Positions 18,087-26,816 of a DNA stretch of 64,000 nucleotides are shown in pieces. The notes below the pieces were generated by a model. It was not told the origin of the DNA. It was given only the letters and a program-made list of their open reading frames with translations, and did not search any database. How positions within the stretch are numbered: the stretch's first letter is position 1; every line of letters starts with the position of its first letter. The stretch spans positions 124,001 through 188,000 of the forward strand of contig NZ_JALPVL010000013.1 in the NCBI RefSeq assembly GCF_023544465.1, given 5' to 3'. Source of the DNA: Paractinoplanes maris (lineage in GTDB: Bacteria; Actinomycetota; Actinomycetes; Mycobacteriales; Micromonosporaceae). The translations under genes and the position numbers were made by a program.

Positions 18087-18467
18087 TTAGGAAGCGACTA
18101 GTTCGTCGGCGAGTTTCTGCATGCGGCGGCGGGCCACCGCGAGGTTTCCCTGAACCCGGTCGAGCCAGAGATAGAGCACCAGCCGGCTGTCGAAGTCGGT
18201 TCGCAGCATGCGCAGCAGGTGATAACCCGCGGCGGTCGTGATGATCAGGTCTTCGAGCAGGTCGTGCGGCAGGGCCGAGACGTACAGCGCACGGCTGTTC
18301 GCGGCCTGCACCACGTCGGCCGTGCCGGCCGCCGCGGCCTCGTGGTCGGAATTCGGTGCGGCTCCCGTCGTGGCGACCGGGAAACCGGTGGTGTAGTCGA
18401 CGATGCTGGCGCCGACGGCGCCAGGAATCGCCATGGCCTCCTGTAGACAGTGGTCGACGCCGGGCAC
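18087..18467 (-). CDS. Roadblock/LC7-like protein
   Basis: The 126-residue protein has the same layout as the gene at 16014: an N-terminal helix ending GAVGASIVDYTTGFPVA, a middle segment LLEDLIITTAAGYHLLRML and a C-terminal helix LAVARRRMQKLADELV. It is first in the operon. The sequence is divergent from its two relatives, suggesting distinct partners. The start is ATG 18467. Confidence 0.82.
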   Translation of the reverse strand: MPGVDHCLQEAMAIPGAVGASIVDYTTGFPVATTGAAPNSDHEAAAAGTADVVQAANSRALYVSALPHDLLEDLIITTAAGYHLLRMLRTDFDSRLVLYLWLDRVQGNLAVARRRMQKLADELVAS

Positions 18468-18759
18468 ATCTCTCCTCAGCGCTGCGCTGCTCCCGCCGTG
18501 CCGTGCCTCGTTGCCGCGGCCACCGGCGAGCCTCCGGTCGGTTCGGGCTGGGTCACGCCGGACGTGGCCTCGCCTTCACCGTGGGCCATCCTCCGGCCGC
18601 GGCCGGAAGGGCAGTCGCACCCGCTGTGCGTCATGGTCGGCCGCCCGGGGGTGTGGCCTCGCGGGGCCGTGTCCCGGCCTCGGTGGGTGCTGTTGCCGAC
18701 AGGGCACAATCGGCATGGCGGCGTAACATGATCGCCACTTCTCGATGAAGGGACCGTGT
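18468..18759. other. Intergenic region between the Roadblock operon and the VOC gene
   Basis: This divergent gap presumably holds promoters in both directions. Open frames inside it have no recognisable protein pattern. No strong palindrome or hairpin was seen. Confidence 0.4.
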
Positions 18760-19113
18760 ATGCCGAGCCAATGGGAGCAGATCGTTGTCGACGCGGAGGA
18801 CCCCGCCCGGCTGGCCCGCTGGTGGTCCGAGGCGCTCGGCTACGTGATCGTGCACGAGCAGCCCGACGAGGTGGAGATCCGCCGCAGCCGCGAGGAACTG
18901 CCCGGCCTGCTCTTCGGCGTGGCCCCGGAGGCCAAGACGGTGAAGAACCGGCTGCACATCGACCTGCGCCCCGACGACCAGGAGGCCGAGGTCGAGCGCC
19001 TCGTCAACATGGGCGCCCGGCACGTCGACGTCGGCCAGGGCGAGGTGAGCTGGGTGGTGCTGGCCGACCCCGAGGGCAACGAGTTCTGCGTGCTGTCGTC
19101 GAAGCGCGAATAG
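18760..19113 (+). CDS. VOC superfamily (glyoxalase-like) protein
   Basis: The 117-residue protein contains one pair of beta-alpha-beta-beta-beta modules: QIVVDAEDPARLARWWSEAL, then RLHIDLRPDD and VLADPEGNEFCVL. The residues expected to bind a metal (His in the LHIDL strand and Glu in the GNEFCV strand) are present. It matches the glyoxalase-like group widespread in actinobacteria, whose substrates are mostly unknown. The ATG at 18760 was chosen over one five codons upstream because AAGGGA lies at proper distance. Confidence 0.8.
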   Translation: MPSQWEQIVVDAEDPARLARWWSEALGYVIVHEQPDEVEIRRSREELPGLLFGVAPEAKTVKNRLHIDLRPDDQEAEVERLVNMGARHVDVGQGEVSWVVLADPEGNEFCVLSSKRE

Positions 19114-19142
19114 GCCGGCCGTCGCCGCCTAGGCTTGATCCC

Positions 19143-20357
19143 ATGACGGCGTTCGAGGCCCAGCGCTGGATCCCCGAGCCCGCCAAGGACAGCGGCTACG
19201 GGCGTACGCCCTATCAGCGCGACCGGGCCCGGGTGCTGCACTCCGCCGGGTTCCGCCGGTTGGCGGCCAAGACCCAGGTACACACGGCGGGCTCCGACGA
19301 CTTCCTGCGGACCAGGCTCACGCACTCGCTCGAGGTGGCACAGATCTCCCGCGAGATGGGCGAGCGCCTCGGCTGCGACCCGGACGTGGTCGACGTGGCC
19401 GGTCTCGCCCACGACCTGGGCCACCCGCCGTTCGGGCACAACGGCGAGCACGCGCTGCACCAGGTGGCCGAGTCGTGCGGCGGCTTCGAGGGCAACGCCC
19501 AGACGCTGCGGGTGCTCACCCGGCTCGAGGCCAAGGTGCCCGGCGCCGGGCTCAACCTGACCCGGGCCTCGCTCGACGCCAGCTGCAAATACCCGTGGCC
19601 GCTCGGGCCGGGCCGCCGCAAGTTCGGGGTCTACGCCGACGACCGGCCGGTCTTCGACTGGGTGCGGCCGGCCGAGCTGGGCGAGCGGCGCTGCCTGGAG
19701 GCGCAGGTCATGGACTGGGCCGACGACGTGGCCTATTCGGTGCACGACGTCGAGGACGGGGTGCACGGCGAGTACATCAAGCTGCGGCCGCTGCTCGACG
19801 ACGCCGGCGAGCGGGCCGCCCTGTGCGCCGACGTCGCCGCCACCTATTCCGACGAGCCGGCCGACGAACTGGCCGCCGCCCTCGACCAGCTGCTGGCCGA
19901 CCCGGTGGTGATCGAGGTCGCCCGATACGACGGCAGCTACCGCGCACAGGTCGCCCTCAAACGGATGACCAGCGTGCTGACCGGCCGTTTTGTCGCCTCG
20001 GCGGTCGGCGCGACGCAGAGCCGGTACGGGACCGATCCGGTCCGCCGGTACGACGCCGATCTGATCGTGCCGCGCACTGTTCGTAAGCAGTGCGCCCTGC
20101 TCAAGGGCATGGCGTTGCGCTACGTGATGAGGACGCGCGCGGCCGAGGGGTGGTACGAGCAGCAGCGGGTCATCCTGGTCGAGCTGGTGGCGGCCCTCCT
20201 GCGTACGCCGGAAGCTCTTGATCCGATCTTCCGACCTCTCTACCAGGAAGCGGAGAGTGATGCCGCGGCACTCCGGGTGGTGATCGACCAGGTGGCGTCG
20301 CTCACCGACACGGCCGCGGTGACCTGGCACGGGACCCTGGTGGCAGCCCGGCCCTGA
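19143..20357 (+). CDS. dgt: Deoxyguanosinetriphosphate triphosphohydrolase-like protein
   Basis: HD-domain dNTPase of 404 residues that removes triphosphate from dNTPs. Metal-ligand motifs are visible: THSLEVAQ (first His), AHDLGHPPFGHNGE (the HD pair and following His) and the distal MDWADDVAYSVHDVEDG segment with its Asp. It starts immediately before the primase gene in the same direction (11-base gap), the common actinobacterial dgt-dnaG arrangement. Its type-2 family is annotated as dGTPase-like; nucleotide specificity is not certain. Confidence 0.93.
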   Translation: MTAFEAQRWIPEPAKDSGYGRTPYQRDRARVLHSAGFRRLAAKTQVHTAGSDDFLRTRLTHSLEVAQISREMGERLGCDPDVVDVAGLAHDLGHPPFGHNGEHALHQVAESCGGFEGNAQTLRVLTRLEAKVPGAGLNLTRASLDASCKYPWPLGPGRRKFGVYADDRPVFDWVRPAELGERRCLEAQVMDWADDVAYSVHDVEDGVHGEYIKLRPLLDDAGERAALCADVAATYSDEPADELAAALDQLLADPVVIEVARYDGSYRAQVALKRMTSVLTGRFVASAVGATQSRYGTDPVRRYDADLIVPRTVRKQCALLKGMALRYVMRTRAAEGWYEQQRVILVELVAALLRTPEALDPIFRPLYQEAESDAAALRVVIDQVASLTDTAAVTWHGTLVAARP

Positions 20358-20377
20358 GGCGAGGCAGGATGTATGCC

Positions 20378-22225
20378 GTGGCGGGCCGGGTCAAGGACGA
20401 AGACATCGCGCTCGTCCGCGACCGCACGTCGATCGCCGACATCATCAGCGAGTCGGTGACGTTGCGCTCCGCGGGCGGCGGCAATCTGAAGGGGCTGTGT
20501 CCCTTCCACGACGAGAAGACGCCGTCGTTCACCGTCGCGCCCGCCCGCGGCGTCTATTACTGCCACGGCTGCGGGGCCGGCGGTGACGCGATCAAGTTCC
20601 TGATGGACGCCGAGCACCTCTCGTTCATCGAGTCGATCGAGCGGCTGGCCTCCCGGTCCGGCATCCAGCTCCGCTACGAGACCGACGGTGCGCCGAGCGG
20701 CCCGCGGCCCCAGACCGGTCAGCGCCAGCGGCTGCTCGCGGCGCACGCCGACGCGGCCGACTTCTATCGCGACCAGCTCGGCACCCCGGGGGCGCGCAAG
20801 GCTCGCGAGTTCCTGGCCCAGCGGGGCTTCGGGCGCGACGCCGCCGAGCGCTACGGCTGCGGTTTCGCCCCTGACTCGTGGGACGCGCTGGCCAAGCACC
20901 TGCGGCAGAAGGGTTACACCGCCGAGGAGCTGAACGCGGCCGGGCTCACCAAACCGGCCCGCTCGGGCTCGCTGATCGACCGGTTCCGCCGCCGTCTGCT
21001 GTGGCCGATCCGCGATCTGTCGGGCGACGTGATCGGCTTCGGCGCGCGCAAGCTCTTCGACGACGACGACGGGCCGAAATACCTGAACACGCCCGAGACC
21101 CCGCTCTACAAGAAGTCGCACGTGCTCTACGGCATCGACCACGCCAAGCGCGAGATCGCCAAGCGCGGCCGGGCGGTGATCGTCGAGGGCTACACCGACG
21201 TGATGGCCTGTCACGAGGCCGGCGAGCCGACCGCCGTGGCCACCTGCGGCACCGCGTTCGGCATCGACCACATCGGCGTCCTGCGGCGGCTGCTGATGGA
21301 CAGCGACAGCTTCACCGGCGAGATCATCTACACGTTCGACGGCGACGCCGCCGGGCAGAAGGCCGCGCTGCGCGCCTTCGAGGAGGATCAGCGTTTCGTC
21401 GGGCGCACGTTCATCGCGGTCAGCCCCGACAACATGGACCCGTGCGAGCTGCGGCTGGCCCGGGGCGATCTCGCCGTGCGCGACATGATCGCCGGCCGCG
21501 AGCCGCTGGTCGACTTCGCGCTGCGCCAGACGCTCAAGCGGTTCGATCTCGACACGGTCGAGGGCCGGGTCGAGGCGATGCGCCGCACCGCCCCGCTGGT
21601 CGCCAAGATCAAGGACCGGGAGAAAAGGCCCGAGTACGCGCGCAAGCTCGCCGGTGATCTCGGGATGGACCTCGAGCCGGTGCAGCGGGCGGTCAACTCG
21701 GCCATCCGCGGTGACGCCGCGGCCGCGTCCGGAGCGCCGGCCCGCCCGGCCGTCGAGGCCCCGCAGCGGCTGGTCGAGCGTGAGGCGCTCAAGCTGGCCC
21801 TGCAGGAGCCGGTGCTGGCCGGCCCGATGTTCGACGTGGTCGGCGCCGAGAACTACGCCGACCCGGTCTACCAGTCGATCCGGGTGGCGGTCGACGAGGC
21901 CGGCGGGGCGTCCTCGGTGTCGTCGGGCGGCGTGGTCTGGATCGAGAAGGTGCGCGACACGTGCACCGACCTGGCCGGGCAGGGGCTGATCTCCGAGCTG
22001 GCGGTCGAGCCGTTGCGGGTCGACGGCGCGGTCGACCCGGTCTATGTCCGCAAGACGCTGGCCCGGCTGCAGTGGGGTGCGGTGACGACCCGGATCCGTG
22101 ATCTCAAGTCCAAGGTGCAGCGGATGAACCCGGTGGCCAACAAGGACGCCTATCTGGCCCTGGCCGGCGAGCTCTTCTCGCTCGAACAGCAGGCTCGTGC
22201 CCTGCGCGAACAAGCGGCAGGTTAA
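20378..22225 (+). CDS. dnaG: DNA primase
   Basis: Synthesises RNA primers for replication. It is 615 residues from the GTG at 20378, which gives the usual family start (AGRVKDEDIALVRDRTSI); an ATG three codons upstream is also possible. The N-terminal zinc ribbon is visible (CPFH near 41, CHGCG near 61), followed by the TOPRIM core with VIVEGYTDVMA and the YTFDGDAAGQKA acidic motif. The C-terminal helicase-interaction domain ends in LFSLEQQARALREQ. It lies 11-20 bases after dgt. Confidence 0.96.
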   Translation: MAGRVKDEDIALVRDRTSIADIISESVTLRSAGGGNLKGLCPFHDEKTPSFTVAPARGVYYCHGCGAGGDAIKFLMDAEHLSFIESIERLASRSGIQLRYETDGAPSGPRPQTGQRQRLLAAHADAADFYRDQLGTPGARKAREFLAQRGFGRDAAERYGCGFAPDSWDALAKHLRQKGYTAEELNAAGLTKPARSGSLIDRFRRRLLWPIRDLSGDVIGFGARKLFDDDDGPKYLNTPETPLYKKSHVLYGIDHAKREIAKRGRAVIVEGYTDVMACHEAGEPTAVATCGTAFGIDHIGVLRRLLMDSDSFTGEIIYTFDGDAAGQKAALRAFEEDQRFVGRTFIAVSPDNMDPCELRLARGDLAVRDMIAGREPLVDFALRQTLKRFDLDTVEGRVEAMRRTAPLVAKIKDREKRPEYARKLAGDLGMDLEPVQRAVNSAIRGDAAAASGAPARPAVEAPQRLVEREALKLALQEPVLAGPMFDVVGAENYADPVYQSIRVAVDEAGGASSVSSGGVVWIEKVRDTCTDLAGQGLISELAVEPLRVDGAVDPVYVRKTLARLQWGAVTTRIRDLKSKVQRMNPVANKDAYLALAGELFSLEQQARALREQAAG

Positions 22226-22227
22226 CT

Positions 22228-22758
22228 GTGAACTTCCTCCGGCGACGGCCGTCCCTTCCCGCCGCGCTCAAGCCCCGGCTCTCTCCCGAGGAGCGGGTCG
22301 TGGCCTGGGCGCTGGTCTCCGACGAGCAGGCGGTGGTGGCGACCAACCACGGTCTCTGGCTGCCCGGCTCGCCGCAGTTCCTCGGCTGGCACGACATCCA
22401 CAAGGCGGCCTGGTCGGGGCGCGAGCTGCGGATCACGCCGGCCGAGATCGCCGAGGAGCGCGAGGGCTACACGGTCTTCGTCGACGGGCCGATCCTGACC
22501 TTCCTGCTGCTGGATCCGGGTGACCTGCCCGACCAGGTGCGCACCCGGGTGACCAAGTCGGTGGCCTACACGATCCACCATCCGCTGCCCTCCGGCGCGG
22601 GCGGAGTGCGCGTCGTGGGCCGCCGGGTGGCCGGGCGCAACGGGCTCACCTGGGCGGTCCGGTACGACTCGGGCACGCCGGTGGAGCTGGCCGCCGTGCT
22701 CGAGCTGACCGACCAGTTGGTGGCCACGGCCCAGAGCACGATGGCCGCGCCCGACTGA
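22228..22758 (+). CDS. Conserved hypothetical protein downstream of dnaG
   Basis: The 176-residue protein starts with GTG only two bases after the dnaG stop, so it is likely co-translated. It has a mixed alpha/beta pattern: SPEERVVAWALVSDEQAVVATNHGLWLPG (in part), a W-rich segment GWHDIHKAAWSGRELRI and a basic conserved RVVGRRVAGRNGLTWAVRYD. Proteins of this kind follow dnaG in many actinobacteria and lack an assigned function. No signal peptide or transmembrane segment is seen. Confidence 0.75.
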   Translation: MNFLRRRPSLPAALKPRLSPEERVVAWALVSDEQAVVATNHGLWLPGSPQFLGWHDIHKAAWSGRELRITPAEIAEEREGYTVFVDGPILTFLLLDPGDLPDQVRTRVTKSVAYTIHHPLPSGAGGVRVVGRRVAGRNGLTWAVRYDSGTPVELAAVLELTDQLVATAQSTMAAPD

Positions 22759-22792
22759 GTTTTTGTCGTACCCCGTCTTTAGGGTCGTGGGC

Positions 22793-23716
22793 GTGGAATC
22801 CCTCATTCACGCCCGGGGCCTGATCAAGCGGTTCGGTGACTTCACGGCGGTCGACGGCATCGACGTCGACGTGCGCCGGGGCGAGGCGTTCGGCTTCCTC
22901 GGGCCCAACGGCGCGGGCAAGAGTTCGACCATGCGCATGATCGGGTGTGTCTCCCCGCCGAGCGAGGGTGTCCTCGAGATCCTCGGGATGGATCCGCGGC
23001 GCGACGGCCCCCGCATCCGGGCCAAGCTCGGCGTCTGCCCCCAGCTCGACAACCTCGACATCGAGCTGACCGTCCGGGAAAATCTCACCACCTACGCCCG
23101 CTTCTTCGGCATCTCGCGCAAACAGGCCCGCCACCGGGCCGACGAGCTGCTCGAGTTCGTGCAGCTCACCGAGCGGGCCGACAGCAAGGTCGAGCCGCTC
23201 TCCGGCGGTATGAAACGCCGGCTCACGATCGCCCGCGCGATGGTCAACCAGCCCGAGATGGTGCTGCTCGACGAGCCCACCACCGGTCTCGACCCGCAGG
23301 CCCGGCATCTGGTGTGGGAGCGGCTGTTCCGGCTCAAGCAGCAGGGCGTGACGCTGGTGCTGACCACCCATTACATGGATGAGGCGGAGCAGCTCTGCGA
23401 CCGGCTCGTGGTGATGGACGGCGGCCGCATCGTCGCCGAGGGCTCGCCCCGGGCGCTGATCGAGCGATATTCCACGCGCGAGGTGGTCGAGCTGCGCTTC
23501 GACGCCGAGGGCCAGGGGGCGTATGCGGAGAAGCTGGCCGGCATCGGCGAGCGGCTCGAGGTGCTGCCCGACCGCATCCTGCTCTACGTGGCCGACGGTG
23601 ACGCGGCGACGGCCGAGGTGCAGCGGCGCTCGCTGAGCCCGGCCGGCGTGCTCGTGCGGCGGGCCGGCCTCGAGGACGTCTTCCTGCACCTCACCGGCCG
23701 GACGCTGGTCGACTGA
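22793..23716 (+). CDS. ABC exporter ATP-binding protein (NodI/DrrA type)
   Basis: Cytoplasmic ATPase of an ABC-2 type exporter, 307 residues. Walker A GPNGAGKS is at 37-44, signature LSGGMKRRL, Walker B VLLDEPTTGLDPQARHLVW, and an H-loop in LTTHYMDEAEQLCDRL. A C-terminal domain of about 75 residues follows. The ARGLIKRFGDFTAVDGI start and the two adjacent permease genes are typical of lipooligosaccharide/daunorubicin exporters. The GTG at 22793 is used because the frame upstream has no ribosome-binding site. Confidence 0.87.
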   Translation: MESLIHARGLIKRFGDFTAVDGIDVDVRRGEAFGFLGPNGAGKSSTMRMIGCVSPPSEGVLEILGMDPRRDGPRIRAKLGVCPQLDNLDIELTVRENLTTYARFFGISRKQARHRADELLEFVQLTERADSKVEPLSGGMKRRLTIARAMVNQPEMVLLDEPTTGLDPQARHLVWERLFRLKQQGVTLVLTTHYMDEAEQLCDRLVVMDGGRIVAEGSPRALIERYSTREVVELRFDAEGQGAYAEKLAGIGERLEVLPDRILLYVADGDAATAEVQRRSLSPAGVLVRRAGLEDVFLHLTGRTLVD

Positions 23717-23717
23717 G

Positions 23718-24476
23718 ATGACCGCCGTGTTCTCCGTTCTGGAATACCACCTCGTCAACTACCGGCGCACCTGGCAGTCCAGCGCGCTCTCGACGCTGGT
23801 CATGCCGCTGCTCACCGTGCTCGGCTTCGGGGTCGGCGTGGGGGCCTACGTGTCGTCCGGCGTCGACGGCGTGCCCTATCTCGACTGGATCATCCCGGGC
23901 CTGATCGCCTCGACCGCCCTGCAGGCGGCGGTCGGCGAGGCCACCTGGCCGGTGCTCAGCTACTTCGAGTGGCTCAAGGTCTATTTCGCGCAGGCCGCGG
24001 CGCCGCTGCGGGTGGCCGACATCCTCGCCGGCCACCTCGCCTTCATGCTGTTCCGCATCCTGATCACCTCGGTCGCCTTTCTCGCCGTGGCGGCCGCCTT
24101 CGGCACGCTCCACTCCTGGTGGGCGCCGCTCACCCTGGTCGTCTCGCTGTTCGTCGGCCTGGCCGTGGCCGCGCCCACGGTGGCCTACGCGGCCAGCATC
24201 ACCAGCGACAGCTATCTGATCATCCTGATCCGGTTCGCGGTGCTGCCCATGTCGCTGTTCTCCGGGGTGTTCTTCCCGGTCGAGTCGTTGCCCGAGCTGC
24301 TGCGCTGGGTGGCCTACGTGTTGCCGCTGTGGCACGGCGTCGAGCTGAGCCGCGACGCGACTCTGGGCACCAGCCCGGGCTGGGTGGGCGTGCTCCACGC
24401 GGCCTGTCTGGTGGCCTGGTGCGCCGCCGGTTCGCTCCTCGCCCACTCCCGCTTCCGTCGCAGGCTGGTGATCTGA
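23718..24476 (+). CDS. ABC-2 type permease
   Basis: The 252-residue membrane protein has six predicted helices and starts VFSVLEYHLVNYRRTW. The exporter-family segment SLFSGVFFPVESLPELLRWVAYVLPLWHGVEL (in part: FSGVFFPVESLPELLRW) marks the ABC-2/NodJ group. It begins two bases after the ATPase stop and is followed two bases later by a second permease, so the three genes form one operon encoding a heterodimeric exporter. The cargo is unknown. Confidence 0.87.
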   Translation: MTAVFSVLEYHLVNYRRTWQSSALSTLVMPLLTVLGFGVGVGAYVSSGVDGVPYLDWIIPGLIASTALQAAVGEATWPVLSYFEWLKVYFAQAAAPLRVADILAGHLAFMLFRILITSVAFLAVAAAFGTLHSWWAPLTLVVSLFVGLAVAAPTVAYAASITSDSYLIILIRFAVLPMSLFSGVFFPVESLPELLRWVAYVLPLWHGVELSRDATLGTSPGWVGVLHAACLVAWCAAGSLLAHSRFRRRLVI

Positions 24477-24478
24477 TC

Positions 24479-25288
24479 ATGGTGACGCTGGTGATGCCCC
24501 GGCTGATCTCGTTCGAGGGGACGGGCCGGCGGGCTGCCTCGGTGACCGAGCGCAACATCTCGACGCTGCGTTCGGCCTACTGGGTGGTCATGGTGTCCGG
24601 CTTCCTCGAGCCGGTGCTCTATCTGTTCTCGATCGGCATCGGCGTGGGCGCGCTGATCGGCGACATCACGCTGCCCGGCGGCGAGGTGGTGGGTTATGCC
24701 GAGTTCGTGGCGCCGGCCATGCTCGCCGCGTCGGCGATGACCGGGGCGCTGTCCGAGACGACGTTCAACTTCTTCGGCAAGATGAAGTTCGTCCGGCTCT
24801 ACGAGGGCATCCTGGCCACGCCCGTGCGGCCGATCGAGATCGCGCTCGGCGAGCTGGCCTGGGCGATGGTGCGCGGCGTGATCTATTCGGCGGCCTTCGT
24901 GGTGATCATGACGCTGATGGACCTGACCACCTGGGCCCGGGCGGCCGTGATGATGCCCGCGACCTTCCTGGTCGGTCTGGCCTTCGGTGCTCTGGGCATG
25001 GCGGTCTCCACGATCATCCGCAGCTGGCAGGATTTCGACCTCATCGCCGGCGGCCAGTTCGCGTTGTTTCTGTTCTCCGGCACCTTCGTCCCGCCGACGG
25101 CCTATCCCGAGGCGGTGCGCTGGCTGATCGAGGCGACCCCGCTGTGCCGCTCGGTCGACCTGATCCGGGCGCTGAGCACCGGCACGACGGGCTGGCTCCA
25201 GCTCCTCGACGTGGCCTATCTGCTCGTTCTGCTGGCCCTCGGGGTGACCGTCGCGGGCCGCCGGATGGAGAAGCAGCTCTGCAAGTGA
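24479..25288 (+). CDS. ABC-2 type permease (second subunit)
   Basis: The 269-residue partner of the preceding permease has six hydrophobic helices and a related C-terminal pattern (LFLFSGTFVPPTAYPEAVRWLIEATPL, in part). The N-terminal cytoplasmic part (EGTGRRAASVTERNI) differs from its neighbour. Start ATG 24479 sits two bases after the first permease's stop. It is the last gene of the exporter operon. Confidence 0.87.
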   Translation: MVTLVMPRLISFEGTGRRAASVTERNISTLRSAYWVVMVSGFLEPVLYLFSIGIGVGALIGDITLPGGEVVGYAEFVAPAMLAASAMTGALSETTFNFFGKMKFVRLYEGILATPVRPIEIALGELAWAMVRGVIYSAAFVVIMTLMDLTTWARAAVMMPATFLVGLAFGALGMAVSTIIRSWQDFDLIAGGQFALFLFSGTFVPPTAYPEAVRWLIEATPLCRSVDLIRALSTGTTGWLQLLDVAYLLVLLALGVTVAGRRMEKQLCK

Positions 25289-25535
25289 CGCGGCCGCAGC
25301 GCAACCGGCCACGTGCGGCGGCCGTGTGGTGTGCAGGAAACGCGCTGGGGCCGCCGGGCGGGGCGTTGACGTGCGGTTTTTGATCCGTGATGGAAATGGT
25401 CGTCGGGGTGAAGGGGGATTAAGGGCCCACGGTGGCGGGCATCACGCCTATGGGTCGTCAGCGCACTTCACCCGCGGTGTGGCGGCGACGAGCGGGACGA
25501 TCCGCCACAAAGACGCTGGGCGCCGGAGGAAGACG
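25289..25535. other. Intergenic region before the YihY gene
   Basis: No gene or clear hairpin is seen. The open frame that continues upstream of the YihY start is not supported by a ribosome-binding site. The region presumably holds the YihY promoter. Confidence 0.4.
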
Positions 25536-26639
25536 ATGAAACTGGGTCACAAGCACGACGACGAGAAGGCGGCCACCTCGCCTGACGCGGAGAGCGCCCG
25601 GTCGAAGGGTCAAAAGGACTACGACGTCGCGACCACGAAAACTGGCGAGGACAAGGCCAACGACCTGTCGGCGCCGTCGCCCGACGCCGGTCCGGACAGC
25701 CCGACCGAGCTCAAGGGCAAGGGCCTGATGGCCGCGGTGAAGCGGACCTTCAAGCAGTTCTCGGAGGACAACGTCTCCGACTGGGCGGCCGCGCTGACCT
25801 ACTACGGCGTGCTGTCGATCTTCCCCGGCGCGCTGGTGCTGGTGTCGATCCTCGGGCTGCTGAGCGACAACGGCCAGCAGACCGTGCAGGACACGGTGGG
25901 CGAGATCGCCAACAACCAGCAGATCGAGGAGCTGGTCAACACCGTCCTGAGCCAGGTCAAGGACACCGGCACGGCGGGCTTCGCGGCCATCATCGGTCTG
26001 GTTCTGGCGTTCTGGTCGGCCTCCGGATACGTGGCCGCCTTCATGCGCGCCTCCAACGCCGTCTACGACGTGCCCGAGGGCCGCCCGATCTGGAAGACGC
26101 TGCCCATCCGGGTCGGCGTGACCGCGGTCATCGGCATCATGCTCATCCTCTCGGCCGTGATCGTCGTCTTCACCGGGGATCTGGCCCGGGTCGTCGGTGA
26201 GCAGATCGGCCTGGGCGGGGTCGCCGTGACGGTCTGGAGCATCGCCAAGTGGCCGGTGCTGATCCTGCTGGTCAGCCTGATGTTCGCGATCCTCTACTGG
26301 GCCTCGCCGAACGCCAAGACCGGTGGGTTCCGCTGGGTCAGCCCGGGTGGCATCTTCGCCGTCGTGCTGTGGCTGGTCGCGTCCGGCGCGTTCGCCATCT
26401 ACCTGGCCAACTTCGCCAACTACAGCAAGACGTACGGGACTCTGGGTGGTGTCATCGCCTTCCTGGTCTGGCTGTGGATCTCGAACATCGCGATCCTGCT
26501 CGGTGCCGAGCTCGACGCCGAGCTCGAACGGGGCCGGGCGATCGCGGCCGGCCACGACCCGTCGGACGAGCCGTTCCTCGAGCTGCGCGACGACCGCAAG
26601 CTCAAGAAGGGCAGTGAACAGGGCCTCAGTACCAACTGA
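25536..26639 (+). CDS. YihY/BrkB family membrane protein
   Basis: The 367-residue protein has a hydrophilic N-terminal tail of about 65 residues, rich in Lys, Asp and Ser. Six transmembrane helices with YihY landmarks follow: SDWAAALTYYGVLSIFPGAL, WSASGYVAAFMRASNAVYDV and SKTYGTLGGVIAFLVWLWIS. The C-terminal tail is acidic (EPFLELRDDRKLKKG). The family was once described as RNase BN, a mis-assignment; its role is unknown, though BrkB members are linked to serum resistance. The ATG at 25536 has a GGAGGAAG ribosome-binding site, and a perfect terminator follows. Confidence 0.88.
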   Translation: MKLGHKHDDEKAATSPDAESARSKGQKDYDVATTKTGEDKANDLSAPSPDAGPDSPTELKGKGLMAAVKRTFKQFSEDNVSDWAAALTYYGVLSIFPGALVLVSILGLLSDNGQQTVQDTVGEIANNQQIEELVNTVLSQVKDTGTAGFAAIIGLVLAFWSASGYVAAFMRASNAVYDVPEGRPIWKTLPIRVGVTAVIGIMLILSAVIVVFTGDLARVVGEQIGLGGVAVTVWSIAKWPVLILLVSLMFAILYWASPNAKTGGFRWVSPGGIFAVVLWLVASGAFAIYLANFANYSKTYGTLGGVIAFLVWLWISNIAILLGAELDAELERGRAIAAGHDPSDEPFLELRDDRKLKKGSEQGLSTN

Positions 26640-26650
26640 CCCGAGACGAA

Positions 26651-26683
26651 AGACCCCCGGCCGTGACCCTCGGCCGGGGGTCT
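26651..26683 (+). terminator. Intrinsic terminator after the YihY gene
   Basis: A perfect 13-base-pair stem (arms 26651-26663 and 26671-26683) with a seven-base loop is followed by a short T-containing stretch. It ends the yihY transcript before the ROK gene promoter. Confidence 0.85.
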
Positions 26684-26750
26684 TCTCGTGGGCGCACCGG
26701 GGTGACGAGTACGGACAAGCAGAGCGAGGTAAACGACCGGTAACGAACCG

Positions 26751-26776
26751 AACTTTTGCTCCAATAGACAAAAGTT
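26751..26776. promoter_or_regulatory. Candidate ROK operator upstream of the sugar operon
   Basis: AACTTTTG at 26751-26758 and CAAAAGTT at 26769-26776 form a perfect eight-base inverted repeat with a ten-base spacer. The A/T-rich repeat stands out in 72% G+C DNA and sits about 40 bases before the ROK gene start. ROK regulators of sugar operons often bind such CAAAAG-type repeats and control their own gene; that link is inferred. Confidence 0.6.
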
Positions 26777-26816
26777 AGGATTGATCTTCGAGAAGGTATG
26801 GACTCCGAAGGCCAAC

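Noticed and set aside
20240..22213. A long minus-strand open frame antisense to dnaG
   Set aside because: It lies entirely within a strongly recognised gene; such antisense frames are a by-product of high G+C codon use.
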